Below are positions 16,739 through 25,274 of a DNA stretch of 64,000 nucleotides, one piece after another. The translations under genes were made by a program, and so were the position numbers. The notes under the pieces were generated by a model. That model worked only from the letters and a program-made list of their open reading frames with translations. It was not told where the DNA came from and did no database searches. Within the stretch, counting starts at the first letter, position 1; every line of letters starts with the position of its first letter. This stretch comes from Methylocaldum marinum (GTDB lineage: Bacteria > Pseudomonadota > Gammaproteobacteria > Methylococcales > Methylococcaceae): NCBI RefSeq assembly GCF_003584645.1, contig NZ_AP017928.1, positions 3,200,395-3,264,394 of the forward strand. The letters are read 5' to 3'.

Positions 16739-17074
16739 ATGAATATCTCAACCGAAAATCGTAACGGCAAGACCATTCTCGGCCTGAAGGAGGAGCGCCT
16801 CGATGCGCACAACTCCGGCGAGCTGAAGGATTACATCCTCAAGCTTCTGGAAGACGGTCACACACGCTTGGTCATCGATTTGTCGGGCGTCCGTTTCATC
16901 GACAGCTCAGGCTTGGGCGCCTTGCTGTCCGGTTACAAAAACGCTACCTTGCGTTCCGGCAGCTTCGTATTGGCGGGACTGCAGCCGCGTGTGCAATCCA
17001 TGTTCGAGCTTACCCGTCTGCACCGGGTGTTCGATATCTATCCCAGCCTTGGAGAGGTACCGGACAGCAACTAG
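16739..17074 (+). CDS. STAS-domain anti-anti-sigma factor-like protein
   Basis: The 111-residue STAS domain carries VIDLSGVRFIDSSGLGALLSG, with phosphorylatable Ser56/Ser57 as in SpoIIAA/RsbV. Such proteins bind their cognate HATPase switch kinase when unphosphorylated. The gene is followed after 13 bases by exactly such an HATPase gene, and a GGAGCC ribosome site precedes its own ATG. The pair forms the core of a partner-switching module. The PP2C phosphatase and target sigma factor are not here. Confidence 0.9.
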   Translation: MNISTENRNGKTILGLKEERLDAHNSGELKDYILKLLEDGHTRLVIDLSGVRFIDSSGLGALLSGYKNATLRSGSFVLAGLQPRVQSMFELTRLHRVFDIYPSLGEVPDSN

Positions 17075-17087
17075 CCAGGAGATTTCG

Positions 17088-17519
17088 ATGGGCGGCGAGA
17101 CCGACATCATCAACGTCGAAATTGTGGTTCCGAACCAAACTCGGTACCTGAGTTTGATCGGCAATATCGCCGAACAGGTGGCCAAGACTTTGGATGTCTA
17201 CACCGGCGACCGCGATGCGCTTGCCTATCATCTCAATCTAGTTTTGACGGAAGCGATGGTCAACGCGATTCAGCATGCGGCGGCCGGGGACGCCGATAAA
17301 ACCGTGCGGGTATGTATGCGCATACGGGACAAGGATCTCCGGATTTTCGTATACGATCACGGACAGGGTTTCGATTTGAACGCGGTGCCTCCGCCTAATC
17401 TCGATGCCCTGAACGAGCGCGGCCGGGGCATTTTTTTTATGCGCACGTTCATGGACTGGGTCAGCTACCGGAAGGCGGACAACGGCAACGTACTGGAGAT
17501 GTACAAAAAGCTGGCCTGA
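17088..17519 (+). CDS. RsbW/SpoIIAB-like anti-sigma factor serine kinase (HATPase_c)
   Basis: The 143-residue protein starts at ATG 17088 with AGGAGAT 6 bases upstream. It shows the GHKL ATPase boxes: N-box LVLTEAMVNAIQHA (Glu55, Asn59), G1 box VYDHGQGFD (about residues 88-96) and G2 box NERGRGIFFMRTFMDWV. Proteins of this family phosphorylate their STAS antagonist and sequester a sigma factor or other target. Coupling to the STAS gene upstream supports that role. No sigma-factor gene is nearby, so the regulated process cannot be named. Confidence 0.9.
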   Translation: MGGETDIINVEIVVPNQTRYLSLIGNIAEQVAKTLDVYTGDRDALAYHLNLVLTEAMVNAIQHAAAGDADKTVRVCMRIRDKDLRIFVYDHGQGFDLNAVPPPNLDALNERGRGIFFMRTFMDWVSYRKADNGNVLEMYKKLA

Positions 17520-17607
17520 ACCGCACAGGCAACCGAACTCGGCTGCAGCGAAATTCCAACCATCCTTGCCGAGAACCGGCGTCGGCATTGCGATTCGGCG
17601 GGAGAAA

Positions 17608-20600
17608 ATGACTATGCCTTGGGAACGCAGCTTCAAAACCTTTCTCGACCAGGCCGCTCGGGAATATCACACAATCGCCCCCACGTTTCCCTACGAACAG
17701 GCCTTCTCCGCCGAATACCGCGCCCTGGTTCCGCCGCAACTGGCAACTCGCGACGCGTTCAAGGTAGAAACGGTCATCCGCAGCGGCCACGAGGCCGTCG
17801 ATCTGTGGGAGCCGGACGGGCAGCTCGGCGATCCGTTCCATCGTCTTCAGCTTTATGGACTGCGCGAGCGAAGCCTGGACGAAATCATTCCCATCCTCCA
17901 GGACTTGAACCTGCGGGTCGTCGATCAAGTCCAGTTCAAAGTCGAAATTGCAGCGCAGCGCGTCTGCATCCGCAGTTTCTCGATCAAACCCGCCATCGAC
18001 GGCCTCGATTCCCTGATGCCCGTAAAAGAGCCGTTGCTCGACGCCTTCATGGCACTTTTGACGGCACGAGCGGACAAGGACGCGCTGAACGGTCTGCTGC
18101 TGCTGACCGGGCTATCCTGGCGGGAAATCGACGTGTTCCGTGCCTACCGGAACTACTATTTCCAGCTCGGCAGCCGTTTCGGCCGTTTCCGCTTTCATCA
18201 GGCGCTGCTCAACAATCCGAAGACGGCCTTGCTGCTTTTTCATTACTTCGAAAGCCGCTTCAAACCCGACGGACGCTGGATCGATCTCGGCCGGCGCGAG
18301 GACGAAGCCATGCTGCCGATTCGCATGGAGCTGGGTTCGGCGCTGAACGAGGTGGAAGACTCGAACGAAGACCGCATTCTCCGCGATCTGTTCAACCTCA
18401 TCGACGCCACGCTGCGGACCAATTTCTACCAAAGACCGGATCAGCCGGATCATTTCCTCGCCCTCAAGATCAGCAGCCTCGGAGTCATCAACACGCCGGC
18501 GCCGCGGCCGTTGTTCGAAATCTATGTCCATTCGGCACTGATGGAAGGCATACACCTGCGCGGAGCCAAGGTAGCTCGCGGCGGCATCCGCTGGTCGGAC
18601 CGGCCCGACGATTTCCGCAGCGAAATCCTCGACCTGATGCAGACGCAGATGATCAAGAACTCCCTGATCGTTCCACAGGGCGCCAAGGGCGGTTTCGTCG
18701 TCAAACAGACTGCTCGCGATCCGGCCGAACGCGAGCGGCTGGTCCAGGAAGCCTATTCCACCTTGATAAGGGGAATGCTGGATTTGACCGACAATTTGGA
18801 AGGCACCACCGTAACCGGTCCATTCGGTGTCGTAACCCACGACGATGCCGATCCCTACCTGGTGGTCGCCGCGGACAAAGGAACGGCACGGTTGTCGGAC
18901 CGCGCCAACGCGATCGCCTCGGAGTACGGCTTCTGGCTCGGAGACGCCTTCGCCAGCGGCGGCTCGCACGGCTATCATCACAAGCAGATCGGCATCACCG
19001 CCCGCGGCGCCTGGGAATGCGTGAAACGGCATTTCCTCGAATTGGGACAGAACATCGAAACCCAGCCGTTCACGGCAATCGGCATCGGCAGCATGGACGG
19101 CGATGTCTTCGGCAACGGCATGCTGCTGTCCGACAAGATCCGACTGCGCGCCGCGTTCAGCGCCAGCCATATCTTTCTCGACCCGAACCCCGATCCGGCG
19201 ACGTCGTATCGGGAACGGAAACGTCTCTTCGACCTGCCCTACTCCACATGGGACCACTACGATCGCAGCCTGATTTCGCCCGGCGGCGGCGTGTTCCGGC
19301 GCGATGCCAAGGACATTCCGCTGAGCCGGGACGTCCGCGAGTGGCTGGGGGTGCACCATGCCGCGGTCGACGGCGAAGAACTGATCCGCCTGCTGCTGAC
19401 GGCTCCGGTCGATCTGCTCTGGCTCGGCGGCATCGGAACTTACGTCAAGGCCAGCACGGAAACCAACGAGGAGGTCGGCGACAAGCTCAACGACAGCACC
19501 CGCATCGACGCCAACCAGATCAAGGCGAAAGTGGTCGGCGAAGGCGCCAACCTCGGCTTCACCCAACTCGCCCGGGTCGAATACGCGATGAACGGAGGGC
19601 GCATCGATACCGACGCGGTCAACAACTCGGGCGGCGTGGATCTGTCCGATCACGAGGTCAATCTCAAGATCCTCATGAATCTGCTGGAGCACAAAGGATT
19701 GATCGCAGACCGGGAGGAACGCGATCGATGGCTTGCGGAAATCAGGGACGATGTCTGCCGTTCGGTTCTCGCCAACAACTATGGGCAGAGTCTTTGCCTC
19801 TCCCTGGACCAGCAGCGCTGTCTACAGGACGTGGAACCGTTCCTCGAAGCTGCGGCGCGATTGATCAACTCGGGATTGCTCGACCCGGCGGTGGAGTCGT
19901 TTCCTTCCCGCAAGGACATCGCGGCACGCCCCCAGCAAGCCTTGACCCGTCCCGAACTCGCAATACTGATGGCTTATGCCAAACTGGCCTTGAAGCGGGC
20001 GCTTTTCGACAAGCCCGAGTTTCTGTCCGCATCCTGGACTTCCGACAGCCTGGCGGATTATTTTCCGGCGGCGGTGCGGGAACGTTTCGCGGAAGCGATT
20101 GCGGAACATTCGCTCGCCAAAGAAATTACCGCGACCGTGGTCTGCAATACGATCATCAACCAGGCCGGGGCAAGCTTCCTGGTTTGGGTGGACGAACTGG
20201 AGCCCGCTTTTCTCGATCTGGCCGTCAGAGCGTATTTTCTGTTCGACCAGGTCATCGGCGGTCGTACCCTGCGCCGTAAGATTTGCGCCCTGGACGGCCG
20301 TATCGCGGCTTCCAGGCAGATCGAACTGTTGCTGCGCTCGGAAAACCTGCTGAACGCTTTCTGCCTATGGTCGCTCCAAAAGGGCGAGGCACTCTATCCG
20401 AATCCTGAAACGGTAGCACGATGGCGCAAGGACCTGGCGCAACATCTCGATTATCTGGCGAAAACCTTCACGGCAAGTGAACTTCCGGATTACGAGCAGC
20501 GTATCGCCGATTCGGAAGCTTTGGGTTTCACCGTGGACGAAGCGCATCTCATGGCGCTCATGGAACGATTGCACGACTTTCCGCCCCTGGTCGACCTGGC

Positions 20601-20973
20601 CACACGAACCGGCGAGCCGCTGTCGAAAGTTGCGGAGCTGAACGATGCGATTGCCGATTTTCTGGATCTGAGACGGCTGATTCCCCGGCTCGAGAACATA
20701 AAACCCCGCAACCGATGGGAACGCCGGGTCCAAACCGTATTACTGGAACGCCTGAAATCCGGCCCGACCCGTTTCAGCCTGTCCATGCTGCGGGCCGGCC
20801 TGAGCGACCCGGCCGCATTCTTCGCCGGACAGCGTCTGCAACAGCGACTGGCCAAACTGCGCCGGTTCGCCCGGGAACTCAGCGAGTCCACGGAAGCTTC
20901 ATTGATTCCGTTCACCGCACTGGTCACGGCACTGGACGCCTTGCGGGAAGCCTGCGAAGACTCCAGCCGCTGA
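17608..20973 (+). CDS. Large NAD-specific glutamate dehydrogenase (short form, 1,121 aa)
   Basis: The protein belongs to the large NAD-GDH family that deaminates glutamate to 2-oxoglutarate. Recognisable blocks include GLRERSLDEIIPILQDLNLRV, RGGIRWSDRPDDFRSEILDL and the lysine-rich NSLIVPQGAKGGFVVK. Nucleotide-binding segments such as AIGIGSMDGDVFGNGML and KVVGEGANLGFTQLARVEYA follow, with a long helical C-terminal domain ending near residue 1,110. Members of the 180-kDa class have about 1,600 residues with N-terminal ACT-like domains. Here about 500 residues are missing at the N-terminus, closer to the 115-kDa class. ATG 17608 has a GCGGGAG site. No stop or frameshift is visible, so the short form looks natural. 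Confidence 0.88.
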   Translation: MTMPWERSFKTFLDQAAREYHTIAPTFPYEQAFSAEYRALVPPQLATRDAFKVETVIRSGHEAVDLWEPDGQLGDPFHRLQLYGLRERSLDEIIPILQDLNLRVVDQVQFKVEIAAQRVCIRSFSIKPAIDGLDSLMPVKEPLLDAFMALLTARADKDALNGLLLLTGLSWREIDVFRAYRNYYFQLGSRFGRFRFHQALLNNPKTALLLFHYFESRFKPDGRWIDLGRREDEAMLPIRMELGSALNEVEDSNEDRILRDLFNLIDATLRTNFYQRPDQPDHFLALKISSLGVINTPAPRPLFEIYVHSALMEGIHLRGAKVARGGIRWSDRPDDFRSEILDLMQTQMIKNSLIVPQGAKGGFVVKQTARDPAERERLVQEAYSTLIRGMLDLTDNLEGTTVTGPFGVVTHDDADPYLVVAADKGTARLSDRANAIASEYGFWLGDAFASGGSHGYHHKQIGITARGAWECVKRHFLELGQNIETQPFTAIGIGSMDGDVFGNGMLLSDKIRLRAAFSASHIFLDPNPDPATSYRERKRLFDLPYSTWDHYDRSLISPGGGVFRRDAKDIPLSRDVREWLGVHHAAVDGEELIRLLLTAPVDLLWLGGIGTYVKASTETNEEVGDKLNDSTRIDANQIKAKVVGEGANLGFTQLARVEYAMNGGRIDTDAVNNSGGVDLSDHEVNLKILMNLLEHKGLIADREERDRWLAEIRDDVCRSVLANNYGQSLCLSLDQQRCLQDVEPFLEAAARLINSGLLDPAVESFPSRKDIAARPQQALTRPELAILMAYAKLALKRALFDKPEFLSASWTSDSLADYFPAAVRERFAEAIAEHSLAKEITATVVCNTIINQAGASFLVWVDELEPAFLDLAVRAYFLFDQVIGGRTLRRKICALDGRIAASRQIELLLRSENLLNAFCLWSLQKGEALYPNPETVARWRKDLAQHLDYLAKTFTASELPDYEQRIADSEALGFTVDEAHLMALMERLHDFPPLVDLATRTGEPLSKVAELNDAIADFLDLRRLIPRLENIKPRNRWERRVQTVLLERLKSGPTRFSLSMLRAGLSDPAAFFAGQRLQQRLAKLRRFARELSESTEASLIPFTALVTALDALREACEDSSR

Positions 20974-21005
20974 TTCCATTCAGCATTCAAGTGAACATTC
21001 ATCGA

Positions 21006-21250
21006 GGATGGGTAGAGCGAAGCGAAGCGAAACCCATCGAGGGTGGGTTAGCCCCTCGTTTCCGCTCGGGACAGGCCTTTGACAGACTCAGGCTCTTCGA
21101 CTGGGCTCAAGACAGGTCCGAGGTTGCTCGGTGGGTTACGGCCTGGCGGCCTAACCCACCCTACAAATATGCGTAGGTCGGCAATCCTTTGCCGACGAAT
21201 CCATCGGGCAAGCGGCGGCGTCGGCAAAGGATTGCCGACCTACGAATACT
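21006..21250. repeat. Family B repeat (21006-21170) next to an inverted pair of family A units (21174-21245)
   Basis: Family B reads GGATGGGTAGAGCGAAGCGA... and ends GTGGGTTACGGCC...GGCCTAACCCACCCTACAAA; its outer parts can pair. Family A is here as a long palindrome: GTAGGTCGGCAATCCTTTGC at 21175-21194 and its complement GCAAAGGATTGCCGACCTAC at 21223-21242, 28 bases apart. The whole block lies just after the glutamate dehydrogenase stop and may act as its terminator or mRNA stabiliser. Confidence 0.8.
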
Positions 21251-21784
21251 TCCGTGCGAAGTGATACGTTGCTGACTTCTCAAAACCCATGGCTGCCTTA
21301 CTTCAAGTCGCCCAGGCCTGTTTCGACCCATCCAATCGAATCCCCAGCAAGTCCTCCCGGTGAGTGGTTCGTATGCCGTAGGACTTTCCTGAATGTACTT
21401 AGAAGGCGTCTCGCCGCCAATAACCCTGAGCCATTTCACTCCTTTGTGCGGCGTTTCACACGCCCGGGCCAAAGCAGGCTCAAGCAACATAAATGTTACA
21501 CAACGGCACCAAATTTGCATTTCCCCATGAGCGCTCAGCGCCGCAGTCCGCCGATCTTCAATCCGATTGGCGAAAACCGATACGAGACGTCATACGGGAA
21601 GAACAAAAAAGCAGACACACCAATACATCCAAACGCATAGACATCGGCTGGAGCGGATAAAGCTGCCTTTCGAATAAAAATGCCCTCGACTTGAGAGAGT
21701 CAAACCGGCTTCACGCGGCCGGTCCGAACCAGCCGCCGTTAAAACACCCTCTTCACAACCAACAATATCGGAGCATTCAGTCTC
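21251..21784. other. Intergenic stretch without recognisable feature
   Basis: Short open frames on both strands here have no protein-like character. It probably contains the promoter of the interrupted PEP-CTERM gene; GGAG at 21769-21772 could be its original ribosome site. Confidence 0.5.
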
Positions 21785-21823
21785 ATGGCAGCAAGAATTT
21801 TCATGCCCGTCACGGTCATGGCC
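21785..21823 (+). pseudogene. Severed 5' end of the PEP-CTERM gene (original start and first 13 codons)
   Basis: ATG 21785 opens a frame, MAARIFMPVTVMA, that ends at the insertion element. When the element and one 9-bp target copy are removed, the frame continues with LLFTLFTGNALA and the rest of the gene at 23114. It was therefore the original signal-peptide start. Confidence 0.8.
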
Positions 21824-23104
21824 CAATAGTGTTCGGCACGATTTTTGTCTGAGAGTATGTGGAACCCCGGGAGTCGAAGCCATGGATAGGGTTGATTAAG
21901 AGTAGGAGGTTGGAATGAGCGCTCCGTGGGGTCCTCAGATGAAGGACCAACTCCAAGGGTTTAACTATCTGCACCAACTGGATTCGCTGTTGACGGACCT
22001 GCATGAGGCCGGTACGGTTCGCGACCGGGCGGGCAATCGGCATCTGTTTTACGATCAGTATGCCCTGTTGCTGCTGCTGTATTTTTTCAATCCGACGATC
22101 ACCAGCCTGCGCGGGCTGCAACGGACGACGGATCTGTCCAAGGTCCAACAGCTGGGAATTCACCGGACCGCGCTGGGGTCGCTCAGTGAAGCCCAACAGG
22201 TCTTCGATGCCGCCTTGCTGGAACAGGTCATTGCCTCTCTCGCGAGCCGGGTGCCGGCCCCAACGCCTCGCGCCGGACCGGAGGCGCTGCTGCCGTTGGT
22301 CGCCGTCGACGGGAGCTTGTTGCCGGCGCTGCCCCGCATGGCCTGGGCGCTGTGGCAGGATGACCGGCACCGGGCAGCGAAGCTGCATGTGGCCTTCGGG
22401 GTGTTCAAGGCCAATCCCCTCGCCGTCCGCGTGACGGCCGGCACCGGCTCGGAGCGAACCGAGTTGCGGCACTTCGTCCAACCCGGCGGGTTTTATGTCT
22501 TCGACCGCGGCTATACCGACTATCGCCTGTTTCAGGACTTGCACGACCACGCGTGCAGCTTTGTCGGCCGGGTCCAGGAGAACGTGGCGTACGAGGTGTG
22601 TCGGGAGCGTCCCCTCGCCGACACCGATCGGGCGGCAGGCGTCATCCGCGATGTGGAACTGCGTCGTCTGGGCACACCGCATCACACGCGACGCCTGCCG
22701 CAGCCGTTCCGGCTGGTCTGGGTCAGCACCGGCCACCGCCGCGTTGACGGCACGGTCGAGCCCCTCATCCTGGTCACCAACCGCTTGGACCTGGATGCCG
22801 AGTTGATCGCCGTGGCCTATCGATATCGCTGGACCGTGGAGCTGTTCTTCCGCTGGCTGAAGTGTGTCCTGGGCTGTCGGCACCTGCTCAGCCAGACCGC
22901 TAACGGCGTTACGTTCCAAGTGTATGCCGCCGTCATCGCCAGTTTGCTGCTGAGTCTCTGGATCGGCCACGCCCCAACCAAGGCTACCTATGAAATGGTG
23001 TGCCATTACTTCAGTGGCTGGGCCACCGAGGAGGAGTTGATTGCCTATTTGGAGCGAACGCGACAACGCGCTACCTTAAGCAAAAAATGAGCCGAACACT
23101 ATTG
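21824..23104 (+). mobile_element. Complete IS4-family insertion sequence (1,281 bp) with 9-bp target duplication
   Basis: Terminal inverted repeats begin CAATAGTGTTCGGC at 21824 and end with its complement at 23104: 14 perfect bases, about 21 of the first 24 matching. Direct repeats GTCATGGCC flank the element (21815-21823 and 23105-23113). The single transposase gene is intact. It sits inside the signal-peptide codons of a PEP-CTERM gene. Confidence 0.93.
21915..23090 (+). CDS. IS4-family DDE transposase
   Basis: The 391-residue protein is full length. DDE residues are recognisable in LVAVDGSLLPALP (first Asp) and YVFDRGYTDYRLF (second Asp). The glutamate lies in the IS4 signature Y-(2)-R-(3)-E-(6)-K, seen as YRYRWTVELFFRWLK. 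AGTAGGAGG precedes the ATG. Its TGA (23088-23090) overlaps the new ATG (23087-23089) of the downstream host gene. No lesions are visible, so the element may be mobile. Confidence 0.93.
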   Translation: MSAPWGPQMKDQLQGFNYLHQLDSLLTDLHEAGTVRDRAGNRHLFYDQYALLLLLYFFNPTITSLRGLQRTTDLSKVQQLGIHRTALGSLSEAQQVFDAALLEQVIASLASRVPAPTPRAGPEALLPLVAVDGSLLPALPRMAWALWQDDRHRAAKLHVAFGVFKANPLAVRVTAGTGSERTELRHFVQPGGFYVFDRGYTDYRLFQDLHDHACSFVGRVQENVAYEVCRERPLADTDRAAGVIRDVELRRLGTPHHTRRLPQPFRLVWVSTGHRRVDGTVEPLILVTNRLDLDAELIAVAYRYRWTVELFFRWLKCVLGCRHLLSQTANGVTFQVYAAVIASLLLSLWIGHAPTKATYEMVCHYFSGWATEEELIAYLERTRQRATLSKK

Positions 23105-23761
23105 GTCATGGCCCTACTATTCACTCTCTTCACGGGGAACGCTTTGGCTTCCTCGACAGTGCCCGACTGGAACATATCGGGCATTCCGGATGCCGGCTTC
23201 CCGCACTTCGAAGACTCGGTAAAGGTTACGTTCGCCAGGAGCGGGTCCAACTGGAAACTCACGGCAAACGAACGGAGCGGAACGCATCGTTTCCAACTGT
23301 CCCCCGCCGAGGCCTACAAGGTAACCAATGTCGACTTCTCCCTGGAGGCACTATTCGACAGGAACCTGCGCTTCACAGGAGGCGAGCTAGAGATCGAGGG
23401 AAAAATTACCGGTTTGGGCGTGAATACCAAGACTACGTTGTGGGAAGCCAATCTGACCGACTTCGGGGTCGACTACAATCCCTTCGACGGCAGCCCCATC
23501 GCCTTGGGCTTTGAGACGGACGACCACGCCGGCTGGGCAACCCTGTTCGATAGCGGCATGCCAGAAAGCGTCTACCTGTTCACCCCGTCGTTGTGGACTC
23601 TAGTATTGAACGTTGCGGCTGGAAACGGGACTTCGGCCAGCATCAACGCCACTGCGCTGACAACGGTGCCGGTTCCCGCTGCCGTCTGGCTGCTGGGTTC
23701 GGGCCTGATGGCGCTGCTGGGCGGGCGCCGCCGCAACACGGTATCCGCGGCACCGGCCTGA
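23087..23761 (+). CDS. PEP-CTERM sorting-domain exported protein, restarted from the IS terminal repeat
   Basis: The current frame begins at an ATG inside the right inverted repeat of the IS4 element. It encodes 224 residues with a rebuilt signal peptide MSRTLLVMALLFTLFTGNALA. The mature part has alternating strands and no recognised enzyme motif. The C-terminus VPVPAAVWLLGSGLMALLGGRRR is a PEP-CTERM tripartite tail (motif, membrane helix, Arg cluster). Proteins with it are processed by exosortase and displayed on the envelope with exopolysaccharide. Neither exosortase nor EPS genes are adjacent. Overlap with the transposase stop (ATGA) would couple its translation to the transposase. Expression is therefore doubtful or altered. 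Confidence 0.85.
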   Translation: MSRTLLVMALLFTLFTGNALASSTVPDWNISGIPDAGFPHFEDSVKVTFARSGSNWKLTANERSGTHRFQLSPAEAYKVTNVDFSLEALFDRNLRFTGGELEIEGKITGLGVNTKTTLWEANLTDFGVDYNPFDGSPIALGFETDDHAGWATLFDSGMPESVYLFTPSLWTLVLNVAAGNGTSASINATALTTVPVPAAVWLLGSGLMALLGGRRRNTVSAAPA

Positions 23762-24102
23762 GACTTCGGAGCCCCGGAACAGAAAGCCGCTTTGAGTTGG
23801 CACTTTGACGAAGAGCAGAAGCCGCCCCTTCACGTGGCACGGCCGAAAATCGCGGGATCTTACCCTAGGATCGTCGCGCAGCCTCTTCGTCATCGCCGGC
23901 TCGTCAGTTCCGAGCATTACCTCGACGGATTTATTCCCGAAAACGACCGGGGCGCTTGGCAGCCCTTTGACGCCCCACTCCGATCAAGAAACCGGAGGAA
24001 GCAGCTTAATCGTCGCCACGCGGCGCATTTTGCGGCAAAGGGAAGTATAATGGGATGGCTCGGAAATTTTGGCAGTGCGTCCGGGCGTCAACAATCCACT
24101 CC
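23762..24102. other. Intergenic, 341 bp, nothing recognised
   Basis: No protein-like frame, repeat unit or strong hairpin is seen between the PEP-CTERM gene and tRNA-Arg. It should contain the tRNA promoter. Confidence 0.5.
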
Positions 24103-24179
24103 GCCCCGGTAGCTCAGTCGGATAGAGCGTCCCCCTCCTAAGGGGAAGGTCGTACGTTCGAATCGTATCCGGGGCGCCA
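24103..24179 (+). tRNA. tRNA-Arg(CCT)
   Basis: A 77-base cloverleaf with encoded CCA: acceptor GCCCCGG/CCGGGGC, D arm with AGCTCAGTCGGATAGAGC, anticodon stem CCCC/GGGG around loop CTCCTAA (anticodon CCT), and T arm with GTTCGAAT. tRNA-Arg(CCT) is a common integration target. Mosaic accessory DNA lies immediately downstream, but no displaced copy of its 3' end is present in the window. Confidence 0.95.
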
Positions 24180-24187
24180 AACATCTC

Positions 24188-24216
24188 AAAGGCTTGCGAC
24201 AACGCAGGCCTTTTTC
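24188..24216 (+). terminator. Rho-independent terminator after tRNA-Arg
   Basis: Stem AAAGGCTTGCG/CGCAGGCCTTT (11 pairs, one G-U) closes a four-base loop, followed by a T tract, 8 bases after the tRNA. Confidence 0.8.
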
Positions 24217-24392
24217 ATTGGTGCTGGGTGCACATTTAAGGAGAGTTTCGACTCTCCAAATCAGGCAAAAACCAGGCTTCAGGCGGGTTGCCGATCAATG
24301 GCTGGAACCGGATCAGGCTTTGGTTATTTTCTTTCGGCCTGGCGCCTTTCAGTATGCCTCGTCACCTTCCTTATGGGGATCTGGCTTACCTA

Positions 24393-24530
24393 TTAACCCG
24401 GCCTATAAACATAGGCCGGGTTAATCCGGGGCAGGGATGCCCCGGCGCGGCGACAATCCGCGTAAGCCAAGGCCGGACGTGTACCGGCCTGGGCGGTGGC
24501 CCGTAAATACCAGGAGGGTATTTACGGGCC
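24393..24530. other. Cluster of four consecutive perfect hairpins, unclassified structured element
   Basis: Within 138 bases are four perfect inverted repeats. They are TTAACCCGGCCTAT around AAAC (14 bp, 24393-24424), CCGGGGCA around GGGA (8 bp, 24426-24445), AGGCCGG around ACGTGTA (7 bp, 24470-24490) and GGCCCGTAAATACC around AGGAG (14 bp, 24498-24530). There is no T tract and no coding frame. It lies between the tRNA-Arg terminator and an IS66 fragment. It could be a structured RNA, a transposon end or a replication/transfer site; none is proven. Confidence 0.7.
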
Positions 24531-24587
24531 TGATTAATAAAAGAACCATGACTGCTCAGCCCCCGTTCCCTCTGATACGCTTCGGGC

Positions 24588-24850
24588 ATGAAGAAGCTCC
24601 GTCGCCCGAGCCAAGCCGGACTGAATCAGATGAGCCATGCCGGGAAGGATGCGCTCATCAGGACATTGTTCGATCTGTTGGAAGGCTTGGAAAGGCGTCT
24701 GGCGGAAGTGGAACGGAAGGTGGAAAAAACCAGCCGTAATTCGCGCCGGCCGCCCTCGTCGGACGGGCTGAATCGGCAGGCGGCGAAGCCGCGCCAGCCG
24801 GGGGCCAAGTCGAATGGCGGACAGCCGGGGCATGTCGGTATCACGCGTCC
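24588..24850 (+). pseudogene. IS66-family transposase, N-terminal fragment
   Basis: About 88 codons match the N-terminus of IS66-type (TnpC) transposases. A helical segment (ALIRTLFDLLEGLERRLAEVE) is followed by the typical KTSRNSRRPPSSDGLNR and NGGQPGHVG. The frame then runs into unrelated DNA and the catalytic DDE domain is missing. ATG 24588 is a plausible original start. The accessory tnpA/tnpB genes are absent. Confidence 0.75.
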
Positions 24851-24889
24851 ACCAACTCTCGCAATCCCGCCGGCTCCGGCGCCGCTCAG

Positions 24890-25238
24890 CCAGCGGGACG
24901 CCATCGCCGCCAGAATCTGCTTCGGCAGCACATGCTCCACCTCCTCGTGCACCACTTCCTTGTAGCGGTTCAGGCTTAGGTCGTAGCCGTTGGCGGCGAC
25001 ATCGTAGAACCACACGTGATCAGTGCCGCCGGAATTGGTCTTGGTGGACAACAGAATGGCGGTGGACACACCGGCATACGGCTTGAAGGCGCCGCTGGGG
25101 AGAGAAATCACGCCCTCGAGCTTCTGCTCCTCGACCCGGATTTGCCGCAAGGTCTTGTGCGCCTAGCTGAAACCGAACAAGACGCCGTCCGGCACGATCA
25201 CCGCCGCGCGCCCGCCGGGTTTCAGGAGGCGCAAGGGT
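24890..25238 (-). pseudogene. Type I restriction-modification methylase (hsdM) internal fragment
   Basis: On the minus strand about 115 codons match the C-terminal half of an N6-adenine methylase subunit. They read LLKPGGRAAVIVPDGVLFG, then RVEEQKLEGVISLPSGAFKPYAGVSTAILL, HVWFYDV and HEEVEHVLPKQILAAM. An in-frame TAG follows FGFS (near 25161), and both ends join foreign DNA: a family B repeat on one side and IS66 sequence on the other. The catalytic NPPF motif and the hsdS/hsdR genes are absent, so this is a dead remnant. Confidence 0.8.
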
Positions 25239-25274
25239 GCTCGGTGGGTTACGGCCTCGCGGCCTAACCCATTT
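25237..25274. repeat. Family B repeat fragment
   Basis: GCTCGGTGGGTTACGGCC followed by TCGCGGCCTAACCCA is the right half of family B. It sits exactly between the hsdM and FAD-oxidase fragments, so it may mark the recombination junction. Confidence 0.75.

Noticed and set aside
17619..20279. 886-codon plus-strand frame overlapping glutamate dehydrogenase
   Set aside because: Arg/Pro/Gly-rich out-of-frame reading of a well-supported gene.
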